From Pseudomonas sp. PICF141 (GTDB lineage: Bacteria > Pseudomonadota > Gammaproteobacteria > Pseudomonadales > Pseudomonadaceae): DNA of 43,461 nt. The DNA lies in NCBI RefSeq assembly GCF_002286815.1, contig NZ_MUNM01000038.1:1-43461 (forward strand), written 5' to 3'. A program made the position numbers and the translations under genes. The notes under the pieces were generated by a model. The model searched no databases and was not told where the DNA came from. It saw nothing but the letters and a program-made list of their open reading frames with translations. Positions 1 through 7,817 of this stretch are shown piece after piece (the stretch's first letter is position 1; each line of letters begins with the position of its first letter).

Positions 1-88
1 CCACAAACCCCACTTAGACGCCGGATAGATGAAAGCAAGCCAAACACGCATCAAAAACAGTATTGCAGAAAAGGGGGTAACCATAGAT

Positions 89-177
89 GTAGGAGCGAGA
101 CTTGCCCGCGAAGAGCGATGATGCGTTATCGCTGAAAAAAATGCGGTGCATGCTTCGCGGGCAAGCCTCGCTCCTAC
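89..177. repeat. REP-type palindrome (GTAGGAGCGAG family)
   Basis: Long imperfect inverted repeat. The left arm begins GTAGGAGCGAGACTTGCCCG and the right arm ends CGGGCAAGCCTCGCTCCTAC, with a variable centre. The same arms recur at 4851-4944, 9544-9624 and 13361-13432. It lies upstream of the BON gene. No transposase is adjacent. Confidence 0.85.
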
Positions 178-286
178 AGGACTTTCGTCGCCCCGACCGC
201 AGACAACGGCCGCACTATACTTAATGTGTGTCCATGCCTGCGGGGGAGCGGACAGCGCATCTGATTACTTCAGAGAGGGTTGCGCC

Positions 287-628
287 ATGAAACTTCATTC
301 CTTTCAACATTATTCTCATGGTCTGGAAACGGTCGTTAACGACGCGTGGATTACCACCCGGGTGAAGTCGGCCCTGGCATTGGCCGACTCAACCCTTGGT
401 CTGCATGTCCATGTCAAAACCCATGCGGGCAGGGTGGCATTGAGCGGCCGTGTCAACACTCATAGACAGTGTGAGCAGGCTGTTGCTCTGGCCCGGTCGG
501 TTCCTGGTGTCGTCGACATCGATGCCAGCGAATTGCTCACTCACGTGTTCACCCCGGGGCATTCTCCAGAAGCACCGAATGCCGAAGAGACCACTGAGCG
601 TCGGCCATCCTCGTCAGACGACAAATGA
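287..628 (+). CDS. BON domain-containing protein
   Basis: A 113-residue protein. I chose the ATG at 287 because AGAGAGG lies just upstream; the frame stays open back to 146, but that extension would be encoded by the REP palindrome. Residues ~15-80 form one BON domain: a 'VNDAWITTRVKSAL' helix, then 'VHVKTHAGRVALSGRV', then a helix ending 'ARSVPGVVDIDAS'. BON domains are thought to bind phospholipid or periplasmic and outer-membrane surfaces and often occur in osmotically induced proteins. There is no clear signal peptide (the N-terminus is polar), so its location is uncertain. The C-terminal ~30 residues are polar and probably disordered. The gene stands alone. Confidence 0.85.
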   Translation: MKLHSFQHYSHGLETVVNDAWITTRVKSALALADSTLGLHVHVKTHAGRVALSGRVNTHRQCEQAVALARSVPGVVDIDASELLTHVFTPGHSPEAPNAEETTERRPSSSDDK

Positions 629-719
629 TCATGGCGATCTTGTGAGTGTCATGCCTGAACCGGAGCCAAGGACGGGCGCAGTCATGTGCCTGCCCATTTT
701 GTAACGTGGCGCCAAGCCT

Positions 720-1379
720 TCAGGCGGCTTCGACCGTTTTGCCATAAACGGCACAGGTGTCCGTATGCTCGGCCAGCGACACGAAGTTGCGCCGGCTGGC
801 ATCCAGTGCATCGACGGAGCCGGTCTCGATGTCATAAACCCAGCCATGCAAATTCAGCAGGCCTTTTTCCTGGGCCAGACGCACGCTCGGGTGAGTCTGG
901 ATATTCGCCAGTTGGGCGATGACATTTTCCCGGACCATCGAACTTACCTTGGCTGAGTCGCTGGCGTGAGGGCGGGAGTCATTGATGACCTTGGCCGACT
1001 CGGCGTGTTGCAACCAGCCACTGACGGCGGGCAGGTGATCCATGCATTTGCACTGAGCGATGGCGGTCATGGCGCCGCAGTCCGAATGCCCGCAGATCAC
1101 GATGTCCGTCACGCCCAATACCGCGACCGCATATTCGACCGTGGCCGACACCCCACCGGGATGCGGACTGTAAGAGGGCACGATGTTGCCGGCATTGCGC
1201 ACCACGAACAGTTCGCCGGGCTCTTGCTGGGTCAGCAGTTCCGGCACCACCCGGCTGTCGGAACAGGTGATGAACAATGTGCCGGGATGCTGGGTGGTGG
1301 CCAGGTGTTTGAACAGGTCGGTACGTTGCGGGAAGGCTTCTTTCTGGAACTTCAATAAACCTTCGATGAGGGCTTTCAT
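720..1379 (-). CDS. cynT: Beta-class carbonic anhydrase
   Basis: A 219-residue beta-carbonic anhydrase that interconverts CO2 and bicarbonate with zinc. The zinc ligands and catalytic dyad are visible: C39 with D41 and R43 in '[11 protein letters not shown]', and H98/C101 in 'GHSDCGAM'. The length matches the bacterial family (~220). AAGGAAG precedes the ATG. It lies downstream of cyanase on the same strand, with a 166-bp spacer holding a REP palindrome, and CynR is divergent. Cyanase consumes bicarbonate, and CynT is known to regenerate it from CO2 so that the cell's bicarbonate is not depleted. The symbol rests on both sequence and context; the order here is cynS then cynT, unlike E. coli cynTS. 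Confidence 0.92.
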   Translation of the reverse strand: MKALIEGLLKFQKEAFPQRTDLFKHLATTQHPGTLFITCSDSRVVPELLTQQEPGELFVVRNAGNIVPSYSPHPGGVSATVEYAVAVLGVTDIVICGHSDCGAMTAIAQCKCMDHLPAVSGWLQHAESAKVINDSRPHASDSAKVSSMVRENVIAQLANIQTHPSVRLAQEKGLLNLHGWVYDIETGSVDALDASRRNFVSLAEHTDTCAVYGKTVEAA

Positions 1380-1424
1380 GGCTGACTTCCTTGCAATGAA
1401 TGAGAGGGGTTAATGCCTGCATAA

Positions 1425-1518
1425 CCTGTGGGAGCGGGCTTGCTCGCGAAGACGGCGGCACAGTCAACACTGATGTCGCCTGACACACCGCTTTCGCGAG
1501 CAAGCCCGCTCCCACAGG
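1425..1518. repeat. REP-type palindrome (TGTGGGAGCGGGCTTGC family)
   Basis: Inverted repeat between cynT and cynS. The arms are CCTGTGGGAGCGGGCTTGCT and its near-exact complement AGCAAGCCCGCTCCCACAGG. As a strong hairpin in the cynS-cynT transcript it could stabilise the cynS message or reduce read-through into cynT; that role is inferred. Confidence 0.85.
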
Positions 1519-1545
1519 TTTTGCGCCTGAATTGACTGGATCGTC

Positions 1546-2013
1546 TTAAAACGGGTGCAACGGCAGGAACTTGCCGTCCAGGGTAATCACTGCGCGGGAA
1601 CCACCTTCCGGGTCTTCAACTTTCTTCATGTCCAGCTTGAAGTTGATTGCGCTGATAATGCCGTCGCCGAATTGCTCGTGAACCAGGGCTTTGAGCGTAG
1701 TGCCGTAGATCTGGATCATTTCGTAGAAACGGTAGATGGTCGGGTCGGTCGGGATACCCGAAAGGCTACCGCGCAGCGGAATGATCTGCAGGCGAGCCAC
1801 GGCATCGGCGTCCAGTTCGAGTTTCTCGCCAATCACCTTGGCGGCAGCTTCGGGCAGCGGATGTTGGCCGAGCAGGGCGGCAGTGACGTAGGCCAGGCCC
1901 AGGCCGGTGCCATCGGTCAAATCCTGCCAGGACAAATTCTTGCGGGCCTTGGCATTGAGGATCGAAGTGGTCAGGGTCAGACTCGGGTCTTGGTAAGCAT
2001 GGGACTGTTGCAT
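1546..2013 (-). CDS. cynS: Cyanate hydratase (cyanase)
   Basis: A 155-residue cyanase, catalysing cyanate + bicarbonate to CO2 and carbamate, which decays to ammonia. The family length is ~156. The N-terminal ~80 residues form the helical DNA-binding-like fold and the C-terminal part is the catalytic domain. The three catalytic residues are present: R95 and E98 in '[11 protein letters not shown]', and S121 in '[10 protein letters not shown]'. The start ATG at 2013 is preceded by AGGAG; an upstream in-frame extension has no cyanase similarity and runs into cynR. It is the first gene of the probable cynS-cynT unit, divergent from cynR, so it is likely induced by cyanate through CynR. Confidence 0.96.
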   Translation of the reverse strand: MQQSHAYQDPSLTLTTSILNAKARKNLSWQDLTDGTGLGLAYVTAALLGQHPLPEAAAKVIGEKLELDADAVARLQIIPLRGSLSGIPTDPTIYRFYEMIQIYGTTLKALVHEQFGDGIISAINFKLDMKKVEDPEGGSRAVITLDGKFLPLHPF

Positions 2014-2130
2014 GGGGTGACTCCTATCGGTTGTCGCTGGAAAGTGCGGCCATCTTCGGTCGATTGATCCATAGCGTCCAAGACCGATATACAATGCTTC
2101 GCATAAGTCCTGCCTATGGATGGTGTGCCC
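2014..2130. promoter_or_regulatory. cynS/cynR divergent promoter region with candidate CynR site
   Basis: This 117-bp region must carry both promoters. Two dyads stand out: ATGC-TTC-GCAT (2094-2104), and ATA-N9-TAT (2103-2117), which contains a T-N11-A LysR-type core (T2104 to A2116). They sit immediately before the cynR start, the usual place for a LysR regulator that also represses itself. The assignment to CynR is inferred from position only. Confidence 0.45.
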
Positions 2131-3015
2131 ATGCTGCTCCGACATTTGCGCTATTTGCTGGCAGTCGCCGACCACGGCGGTTTCACCCGTGCCGCCGAGG
2201 CGTTGCATGTCTCCCAACCGACGTTGTCCCAGCAGATCCGGCAACTGGAGGAAACCCTCGGCGTCAGCCTGTTCGACCGCACCTCGCGCACGGTCAAGCC
2301 GACCGATGCAGGGCTGGCCTACATCGAAAGTGCCCGTCGGGTACTCGTGGAACTTGAAGCGGGGAAACGTGCGCTGCATGACGTGAAGGACTTGTCTCGC
2401 GGCACTTTACGACTGGCCATGACGCCAACGTTCATGGCGTATCTGGTAGGGCCGTTGGTGCGCGACTACGTGGCGAAATTTCCTAACATCCATCTGCAGA
2501 TTTTCGAGTTATCGATGGATGACATCGAAGCCGGGTTGCTCGATGACTCGTTGGACATCGCCATTGCCTTTACCCCGGTGAGGAGCCCCGATATCGAATG
2601 CCTGCCAATGTTTGTCGAAACGTTGGGTGTGATGGTCGGACGCAGTCATCCGCTGTACGAGCGCCAGAGCCCGCTGTCGCCAAAGGAAGTGGCGCAACTG
2701 GAGTTCGCGTTGCTGACGCCGGACTTCATCACCCGATCTTCCATTGACGGGTATTTTCGGCAACAGAACATTACGCCCAAGGTAGCGATCGAGGTGAACT
2801 CGGTGAGTACGCTGTTGGAGGTCATTCGTCACGCGCCAATGGCCACCATCCTCCCGGAACCCATCGCCACTGCGGAACGGGCACTGCGCCGGATTGAATT
2901 ACAGGGCGAAGCACCCCGGCGCGACGCGGCGTTGTTGCGCAGGAAGAACAACTACCACAGTGCCGCGTCGGTGGCATTCGCGAACCTGGTGATGGCGGGC
3001 AGCGCCAGCGTGTAG
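2131..3015 (+). CDS. cynR: LysR-family regulator CynR
   Basis: A 294-residue LysR-type regulator. The N-terminal winged HTH (residues ~1-60) reads '[20 protein letters not shown]' then '[16 protein letters not shown]', very close to E. coli CynR, which responds to cyanate. Residues ~90-290 are the substrate-binding domain. I chose the ATG at 2131 because it matches the CynR N-terminus and because the upstream ATG at 2116 overlaps the candidate operator. It is divergent from cynS and likely activates it. Its 3' end is one base from the convergent small exported gene. Confidence 0.9.
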   Translation: MLLRHLRYLLAVADHGGFTRAAEALHVSQPTLSQQIRQLEETLGVSLFDRTSRTVKPTDAGLAYIESARRVLVELEAGKRALHDVKDLSRGTLRLAMTPTFMAYLVGPLVRDYVAKFPNIHLQIFELSMDDIEAGLLDDSLDIAIAFTPVRSPDIECLPMFVETLGVMVGRSHPLYERQSPLSPKEVAQLEFALLTPDFITRSSIDGYFRQQNITPKVAIEVNSVSTLLEVIRHAPMATILPEPIATAERALRRIELQGEAPRRDAALLRRKNNYHSAASVAFANLVMAGSASV

Positions 3016-3016
3016 A

Positions 3017-3319
3017 TCAATCATCCACCGACTGGCAGATGCCATTGCCGCCTTTCTTGCTGATATAGGTCACGGCAACCGAGTCATCATCGGCGATGCT
3101 GATCGAGATCGTTACGTCCGAGCCCTTCGCCTCGAAAAGACGCTCATTGATCATTCTGGTCTGGGCTTCTTTGCTATTGATGATGACCGGGCCATCCTGG
3201 TCGGCGTGGACCATGATGTTCCCGGGGCAGTCGACATCGAAGGCAGGAACGCCGGGAACGCTGTTCGCATGAGCGGCACCCGCCAACGCCAGCAGCATGA
3301 ATGTGAGGGCTTTTTTCAT
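3017..3319 (-). CDS. Small exported protein of unknown function
   Basis: A 100-residue protein with a clear Sec signal peptide: 'MKKALTFMLLALAGAAHA' with probable cleavage after AHA. The mature part (~82 residues) has two cysteines ('DVDCPGN' and 'GICQSVDD') that could form one periplasmic disulfide, and a beta-rich pattern ('VTISISIADDDSVAVTYIS'). GGAGG lies at good spacing before the ATG. I do not recognise a named domain. It is convergent with cynR. Confidence 0.75.
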   Translation of the reverse strand: MKKALTFMLLALAGAAHANSVPGVPAFDVDCPGNIMVHADQDGPVIINSKEAQTRMINERLFEAKGSDVTISISIADDDSVAVTYISKKGGNGICQSVDD

Positions 3320-3413
3320 CGCAGACCTCCAGTGAATAGACCGATGTCCAGCGTTTTGTTAACCATAGCTCTGTTCTTTGACTCAGTGGTGTCGCACGTG
3401 TCGCAGGCAAATA

Positions 3414-3452
3414 AAAAAGGCCCCGCTCGATGATACGAGCGGGGGCCTTTTT
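3414..3452 (-). terminator. Rho-independent terminator
   Basis: A perfect GC-rich stem (GGCCCCGCTCG / CGAGCGGGGGCC) with a 6-base loop, flanked by A and T tracts on both sides. It should end the leftward transcript of the gene at 3478-3807 and can act in both directions. Confidence 0.88.
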
Positions 3453-3477
3453 ATGGAGGGCGGTTAATCTTCCCTAA

Positions 3478-3807
3478 TCAGTACAACCGATCAATCACCC
3501 GAACTTCGTTCTGGTTCTGCATCGATGCCCATGCCTGTTTCAGCGTTTGAAGCACATTACCGATGAAGTCTTTGTCGGCCGCGGCTTTCTTGCCGACATA
3601 ACCCTGGCCGCGACGGTACATCTTCAGTCGGGCGAGCAGGTTCTGGTTGTTCCGGTCGAACTCTTCTTCATGGGCATAGGGCGACAGGCAGTCGATATGG
3701 ACCTGGCCCGATTTGCTGATCCACAGAATATGGCTGTCCAGGCTGTCTTTTTTCGCAGCGAACAAACGAGCCAGTTCATCGATAGTAGGTTGATTGTTCA
3801 AATTCAT
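3478..3807 (-). CDS. Conserved hypothetical protein
   Basis: A 109-residue soluble protein beginning 'MNLNNQPTIDELARLFAAKK'. I chose the ATG at 3807 because AAGGGG lies 6 bases upstream; the frame is open to 3840, but that start has no ribosome site. It is rich in charged residues, with a basic stretch 'MYRRGQGYVGKKAAADKDF' around residues 75-92 and no signal peptide or membrane segment. I know of similar unassigned proteins in other Pseudomonas but no function. A strong terminator follows at 3414-3452. Confidence 0.75.
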   Translation of the reverse strand: MNLNNQPTIDELARLFAAKKDSLDSHILWISKSGQVHIDCLSPYAHEEEFDRNNQNLLARLKMYRRGQGYVGKKAAADKDFIGNVLQTLKQAWASMQNQNEVRVIDRLY

Positions 3808-3966
3808 TGTAAGCCCCTTGACCATTTGGTGATCTTTCAAAGTTGATTCGCTAATACAAGTAGCCCATCGGTTAGTTGATCCCTGGCACCGAAACCAGGA
3901 CGTCAGCGGCCGGCCGTCAATACGACGGGGTTCGCGTCTGTTGCATGTAGTCGTGTTGAATAACTG

Positions 3967-4213
3967 CTACGCAATAGCGTCACAACGAAGAGAAGCGGCG
4001 AAAACCTGGAGGCCACTGCCGACGTTTTCAGGGTCGGCCACAAGCTTCATGAGGATTGATCGCCAGCGCTTCTCGTCCTTGTACTGGACGTTCAGGCCAG
4101 GTCAGCTTCTTCAATCTGCCTTGTGGGCAGCGTGTATCCGGGAAAAACAGCTCGGCGGTCAGACGAGCTTGCTCAAACGAGTTTCTGTACTCCCGATCGG
4201 GGAGATGTCTGCA
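3967..4213 (-). pseudogene. Decayed coding remnant, frameshifted
   Basis: The 428-bp gap between the hypothetical gene and the GNAT gene holds two coding-like minus-strand pieces in different frames. The first (4028-4213) is open from a stop at 4214 and reads 'DREYRNSFEQARLTAELFFP'. The second (3967 to ~4112) reads 'PGLNVQYKDEKRWRSILMKL', continues 'VADPENVGSGLQVFAASLRC', and ends at TAG 3967-3969. Both have protein-like composition, and joining them needs a frame change near 4110. No start codon or ribosome site is seen. I do not recognise the parent family. Confidence 0.4.
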
Positions 4214-4268
4214 TCATGCAAGGGCAAATCGGAGGCGTCAACGGTTTTGTAGTGATTATTTTTGTTCA

Positions 4269-4802
4269 CTACATGTTGTCGGACAAAGTGGTTTTGGAAT
4301 TAGAGAAGCGGTAAAAGGTGCAGGGGTAGCCATCCACTGCCAGTTGCTGCACGGTGAATGCTGAGCCCGTGAGATCAGGCATCACCTTGGCCCAGAACCG
4401 CCGCGCAGGCTGGTTGGCATCGATGTGGAAAATCTGCCATTGACCGGGGAATCGGCTCAAGAGGGCAGAGGCGACAAACTTCGCGACGCCTTGGCCACGA
4501 AAGCGTCGACTGACAAAGAAGTAGCCGATGTTGTGCTCCGCACCGACGACATGGGTTTCGTCATCCACGGTCACGAAACCGGCAAGCTCGCCGTCAACCT
4601 TGATCAGAAACGGCCTGGTTGCCGGATTGCGCCAGTAGTCCTGTCTGGGCTGGATGTTGAAGAAGCCATGCTCACCGAGTTTCAGCGGCAACCATTCGCT
4701 GAAGTCATACACGTAGAACTGCATCAGGTTCTCGATGGTTTCCAGTTCGTCGCGCTGAGCGGCGTGCAGTTCTATCAAGGGCTGGCTTCTGACTGTCGTC
4801 AT
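4269..4802 (-). CDS. GNAT family N-acetyltransferase
   Basis: A 177-residue GNAT-fold acyltransferase that would use acetyl-CoA; the acceptor is unknown. The signature acetyl-CoA pyrophosphate loop is visible as 'SRRFRGQGVAKFV' (Q/RxxGxG/A type, residues ~98-110), preceded by the beta strand 'HNIGYFFV'. The C-terminal strand is 'GYPCTFYRFSN'. AAAAGG precedes the ATG. It is monocistronic, between a decayed region and a REP palindrome. Confidence 0.85.
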   Translation of the reverse strand: MTTVRSQPLIELHAAQRDELETIENLMQFYVYDFSEWLPLKLGEHGFFNIQPRQDYWRNPATRPFLIKVDGELAGFVTVDDETHVVGAEHNIGYFFVSRRFRGQGVAKFVASALLSRFPGQWQIFHIDANQPARRFWAKVMPDLTGSAFTVQQLAVDGYPCTFYRFSNSKTTLSDNM

Positions 4803-4850
4803 GGTTGTACCTTTTCAGAAAGCAGGGCTCTTGCCTGATGCGCCGCAGTA

Positions 4851-4944
4851 CCTGTAGGAGCGAGGCTTGCCCGCGAAGAACGATAACGCGTAATACCTGA
4901 AAAACCGCGGTGAATTCTTCGCGGGCAAACCACGCTCCTACAGG
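4851..4944. repeat. REP-type palindrome (GTAGGAGCGAG family)
   Basis: Arms CCTGTAGGAGCGAGGCTTGC and a complementary right arm ending CGCTCCTACAGG, with a variable centre. It sits 22 bp downstream of the topB stop codon. Confidence 0.85.
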
Positions 4945-4966
4945 TTTCGATTCGTTGCAAGTGCTC

Positions 4967-6916
4967 TCAAGCCTTGCCCGCCGGTTTCGCTACGCGCTTG
5001 GTGCCGGTCGAAGCCTTGCGTTTGGCCGGTTTGCGTTTGTTTTTCCACGGTGCGGCGCCACGCCCGGCGGGGCTTGCCGGCCCGCTAATGGTCAGGTTCA
5101 GGCCGGCGCAACGGGCCACTTGCTTGCTCATCCACGCCGCTTGTTTGGTGACGAATTCTTCCAGGCTCATTTCACCGCTCTGCACCATGTCCAAAGCCTG
5201 TTCCCAGATTGCCGTGGTGCCGGGGTCGGCAATGGCGCGCGGCACGGCGTCGATCAGGCTGAACGCTGCCGGCGTCGCGGCCAAAGCCTTGCCGTTCTTG
5301 ATCAGGTAGCCACGGTCCAGCAGGCCCTGGATGATCGAGGCGCGGGTGGCTTCGGTGCCGATGCCGGTCGTGTCCTTGAGCTTTTGCTTGAGCAGTGGAT
5401 CTTCCACCAGTTTGGCGACGTTCTTCATCGCCTTGATCAAATCGCCTTCGGTGAACGGCTTGGGCGGCTGGGTCCAGAGGTCCTTGAGCTTCACATCCGC
5501 CACCGCGCAGTCACGCCCTTCGGCCAGTGCCGGCAGTGTTTGTGGTGCCGGTGCTTCACGGCCCTTGGCGGGTGCGAGGGCCTCGGGCAGGGCGCGTTTC
5601 CAGCCAGGCTCGACAATCTGCTTGCCCACCGCGCGCAAGGCTTCACCGGCGCAGTCGAAGTCGGCTTGGGTCCGGTCGTATTCATGGTTGGGCAGGAACT
5701 GCGCCAGATAACGCGCACGAATCAGGGTGTACACCGCCCGTTGCTTGCCCACCAGTCGGTCGAGGTTTTTCGCCGCCGCCGTGGGGATGATGCCGTGGTG
5801 AGCGCTGACCTTGGCGTCATTCCAGGCCCGTGAGCGACGCTGGGGTTCCAGATAATCGTGCAAGGCATTCAGGGCCGGATCGGCCTGCCTCAGCGCGGCC
5901 AGGATTGCCGGTGCTTCGCTGTGCTGACTCAGCGGCAGGTAGCCGCAGTCGCTGCGCGGGTAGGTAATGACTTTGTGGGTTTCATACAGGGCCTGGGCGA
6001 TGTCGAGGGTTTCCTGGGCGCCGAGCCCCAGCTTCTTCGAGCAGACTTCCTGCAACGTGCCCAGGTCGAACGGCAAAGGTGCGACTTCGCGCATGCGTTC
6101 GGTGCGCAGTTTGATCACCCGGGCGCTCGCCGCACTGCCAATGGCTGTAGCCGCTTTCTGCGCCAGCGCCTGATTCAGGCAGCGATCCTGATCATCGCAA
6201 GCGTCGGAGGCCGCACGCCACTGGGCGGTGAACGCCGTGCCATCGTGCAGCAGTTGCACGTCAATCGCCCAATACGCCACCGGGACGAAATCGGCAATGC
6301 TGCGGTCGCGATCCACCACCAGGCGCAAAGTCGGCGTCTGCACCCGACCGACCGGCAATACACCCTGATAGCCGGATTGACGTCCCAGCAGCGTGAACAG
6401 CCGACTCATGTTCATCCCGATCAGCCAGTCGGCCCGGGAGCGCCCCAATGCCGAATGATAAAGGCTGAATGTCTCTATCCCGGGTTTGAGCACCGCCAGG
6501 GCCTTGCGAATCGATGCATCGTCCAGCGCCGACAGCCACAATCGCCGGATCGGCCCGCGATAACGGCAATGCTCCACCAGCTCCCGGGCGATCATCTCGC
6601 CCTCACGGTCGGCGTCGGTGGCAATCACCAGTTCACTGGCCTCGCCGAGCAAGCGTTTGACCGCCTTGTACTGGCTGGCCGTGCGCGGTTTGACGGTCAT
6701 CTTCCATTTTTCAGGAATGATCGGCAGATCCGCCAGCACCCAACGTTTGTAACGTGCGTCATAGGCATCCGGCGGTGCGGTTTCCAGCAGATGGCCGATG
6801 CACCAGGTGACCGTGACGTTTGTTCCCAGCCAGCAACCATCGCCCCGGCGCTTGGCGCCGAGCACGGCCGCGATATCTTTGGCCTGGGAAGGTTTTTCAC
6901 AGAGGTACAGCTGCAT
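4967..6916 (-). CDS. topB: DNA topoisomerase III
   Basis: A 649-residue type IA topoisomerase that decatenates and relaxes DNA via a tyrosyl-DNA intermediate. The TOPRIM domain starts at 'MQLYLCEKPSQAKDIAAVLG', and its acidic motif is 'DADREGEMIA'. The active-site tyrosine lies in 'VITYPRSDCGYLP', and 'GRVQTPTLRLVVDRD' is the conserved domain III motif. The length matches TopB (~650). I start at 6916 because the TopB N-terminus begins here; 6928 is an alternative adding four residues. The last ~40 residues are lysine/arginine-rich ('KNKRKPAKRKAS') and probably bind DNA non-specifically. Confidence 0.95.
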   Translation of the reverse strand: MQLYLCEKPSQAKDIAAVLGAKRRGDGCWLGTNVTVTWCIGHLLETAPPDAYDARYKRWVLADLPIIPEKWKMTVKPRTASQYKAVKRLLGEASELVIATDADREGEMIARELVEHCRYRGPIRRLWLSALDDASIRKALAVLKPGIETFSLYHSALGRSRADWLIGMNMSRLFTLLGRQSGYQGVLPVGRVQTPTLRLVVDRDRSIADFVPVAYWAIDVQLLHDGTAFTAQWRAASDACDDQDRCLNQALAQKAATAIGSAASARVIKLRTERMREVAPLPFDLGTLQEVCSKKLGLGAQETLDIAQALYETHKVITYPRSDCGYLPLSQHSEAPAILAALRQADPALNALHDYLEPQRRSRAWNDAKVSAHHGIIPTAAAKNLDRLVGKQRAVYTLIRARYLAQFLPNHEYDRTQADFDCAGEALRAVGKQIVEPGWKRALPEALAPAKGREAPAPQTLPALAEGRDCAVADVKLKDLWTQPPKPFTEGDLIKAMKNVAKLVEDPLLKQKLKDTTGIGTEATRASIIQGLLDRGYLIKNGKALAATPAAFSLIDAVPRAIADPGTTAIWEQALDMVQSGEMSLEEFVTKQAAWMSKQVARCAGLNLTISGPASPAGRGAAPWKNKRKPAKRKASTGTKRVAKPAGKA

Positions 6917-6999
6917 AACCACCATCATCGATCAGTGTTCGAGAGGTGCACAGAATGGCGGCTGATGAGCGATGGAGCAATCTTTATCTGTATGGATGT

Positions 7000-7013
7000 A
7001 CAGCTTAAGCTGT
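7000..7013. repeat. 14-bp perfect palindrome
   Basis: ACAGCTTAAGCTGT lies between topB and the cupin remnant. It could be an operator or a small hairpin; nothing else supports a role. Confidence 0.4.
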
Positions 7014-7031
7014 TGCGGTGGATGACAGCGG

Positions 7032-7160
7032 TCAGTCCACCACAAACAACCTGGCGCCCATGGCGGTGGATGAACGATGCGCTTCGGCATTGTCCGCCAC
7101 TTGATAACTCATGCCCGGCGTGAGAACGAAGACTCGACCGTCCTTCCATTCAGTGCGCAG
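7032..7160 (-). pseudogene. 3' remnant of a DHCW-motif cupin gene
   Basis: An uninterrupted 42-codon minus-strand frame encodes 'LRTEWKDGRVFVLTPGMSYQ', then 'VADNAEAHRSSTAMGARLFV' and a terminal 'VD' before TGA at 7032-7034. This is the C-terminal third of the DHCW-motif cupin-fold family as I know it (a final beta-barrel half ending in FVVD or FIVD). The frame is closed upstream by TAA at 7161-7163. The following sequence (GCTCCGTTCGGCTGTGAAGC in the plus direction) resembles REP-arm DNA, not cupin. The N-terminal two thirds, including the DHCW motif, are missing. Confidence 0.65.
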
Positions 7161-7271
7161 TTACCGTAGCCAGGCAAGCTCCGTTCGGCTGTGAAGCCGT
7201 CGCGATACCGAAACATGAGGTATACCTGTCGGAGCGCCAATACAACGCAGCAGCGACAGAGGATCCTGTTC

Positions 7272-7634
7272 ATGAAAGCCCCCAGCCCCGGTACTCCCAT
7301 CACCATCAACCCTCAACCCGGCTGCGTGGTGGTGAAATTCCATGACATTCAAGTGGCGTCATCCACTCGGGCGCTGGTTATGCATGAGGCCAATTATCCT
7401 CCGGTGTATTACATCCCCCGGGAGGACATCGCCGAACAATATTTCGCCCGCACCGACCACACCAGTTACTGCCCGTACAAGGGCGATGCCAGCTATTTCA
7501 GCCTGCAAATCCCCGGGCATGAAGCGGCCAATGCGGTATGGAGTTATGAGCATCCGAAGGTGTCAGTCGCGCAGATTCGCGGGTATGTGGCGTTTTATCC
7601 CGAAGAAGTGACGTTTGAGGTGCTTGATACCTGA
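7272..7634 (+). CDS. DUF427 family protein
   Basis: A 120-residue protein of the DUF427 family, whose function is not established. The family core is visible: 'PPVYYIPREDI' then 'TSYCPYKGDASYFSL' (the CPxKG-type motif) and 'WSYEHPKVSVAQIRGYVAFYPEEV'. AGAGGA precedes the ATG at 7272; the upstream open extension lacks family similarity. It is a single gene between a cupin remnant and a REP element, with no signal peptide or membrane segment. Confidence 0.88.
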   Translation: MKAPSPGTPITINPQPGCVVVKFHDIQVASSTRALVMHEANYPPVYYIPREDIAEQYFARTDHTSYCPYKGDASYFSLQIPGHEAANAVWSYEHPKVSVAQIRGYVAFYPEEVTFEVLDT

Positions 7635-7649
7635 GGTGCGCAAAGCATT

Positions 7650-7783
7650 TGTGGTGAGGGGGCTTGCCCCCGTTCGGCTGCGAAGCAGTCGTAGAACCTC
7701 CAATCGCAGTGCGCCTGACACACCGCGTCGAACGGTTTTGGGGCCGCTTCGCGACCCAACGGGGGCAAGCCCCCTCGCCACAG
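7650..7783. repeat. REP-type palindrome (GAGGGGGCTTGCCCCCGTT family)
   Basis: Left arm TGTGGTGAGGGGGCTTGCCC and right arm GGGGGCAAGCCCCCTCGCCACA flank a centre carrying the GCTGCGAAGCAGTCG sub-palindrome. It is related to 25961-26130 and to the damaged copy at the end of the window. It sits between two convergent genes, so it may separate their transcripts. Confidence 0.82.
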
Positions 7784-7817
7784 GTAAGCCTGCTCCCATC
7801 GCTAGAGGTTCATGCCG

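Noticed and set aside
146..286. N-terminal extension of the BON protein
   Set aside because: It is encoded partly by the REP palindrome, and a good ribosome site precedes the internal ATG at 287.
3941..4252. Plus-strand open frame in the 3.8-4.3 kb gap
   Set aside because: No ribosome site or family; the minus strand shows more protein-like, though broken, sequence.
5858..7123. 421-codon plus-strand frame opposite topB
   Set aside because: Shadow of topB; no recognisable domain and no ribosome site.
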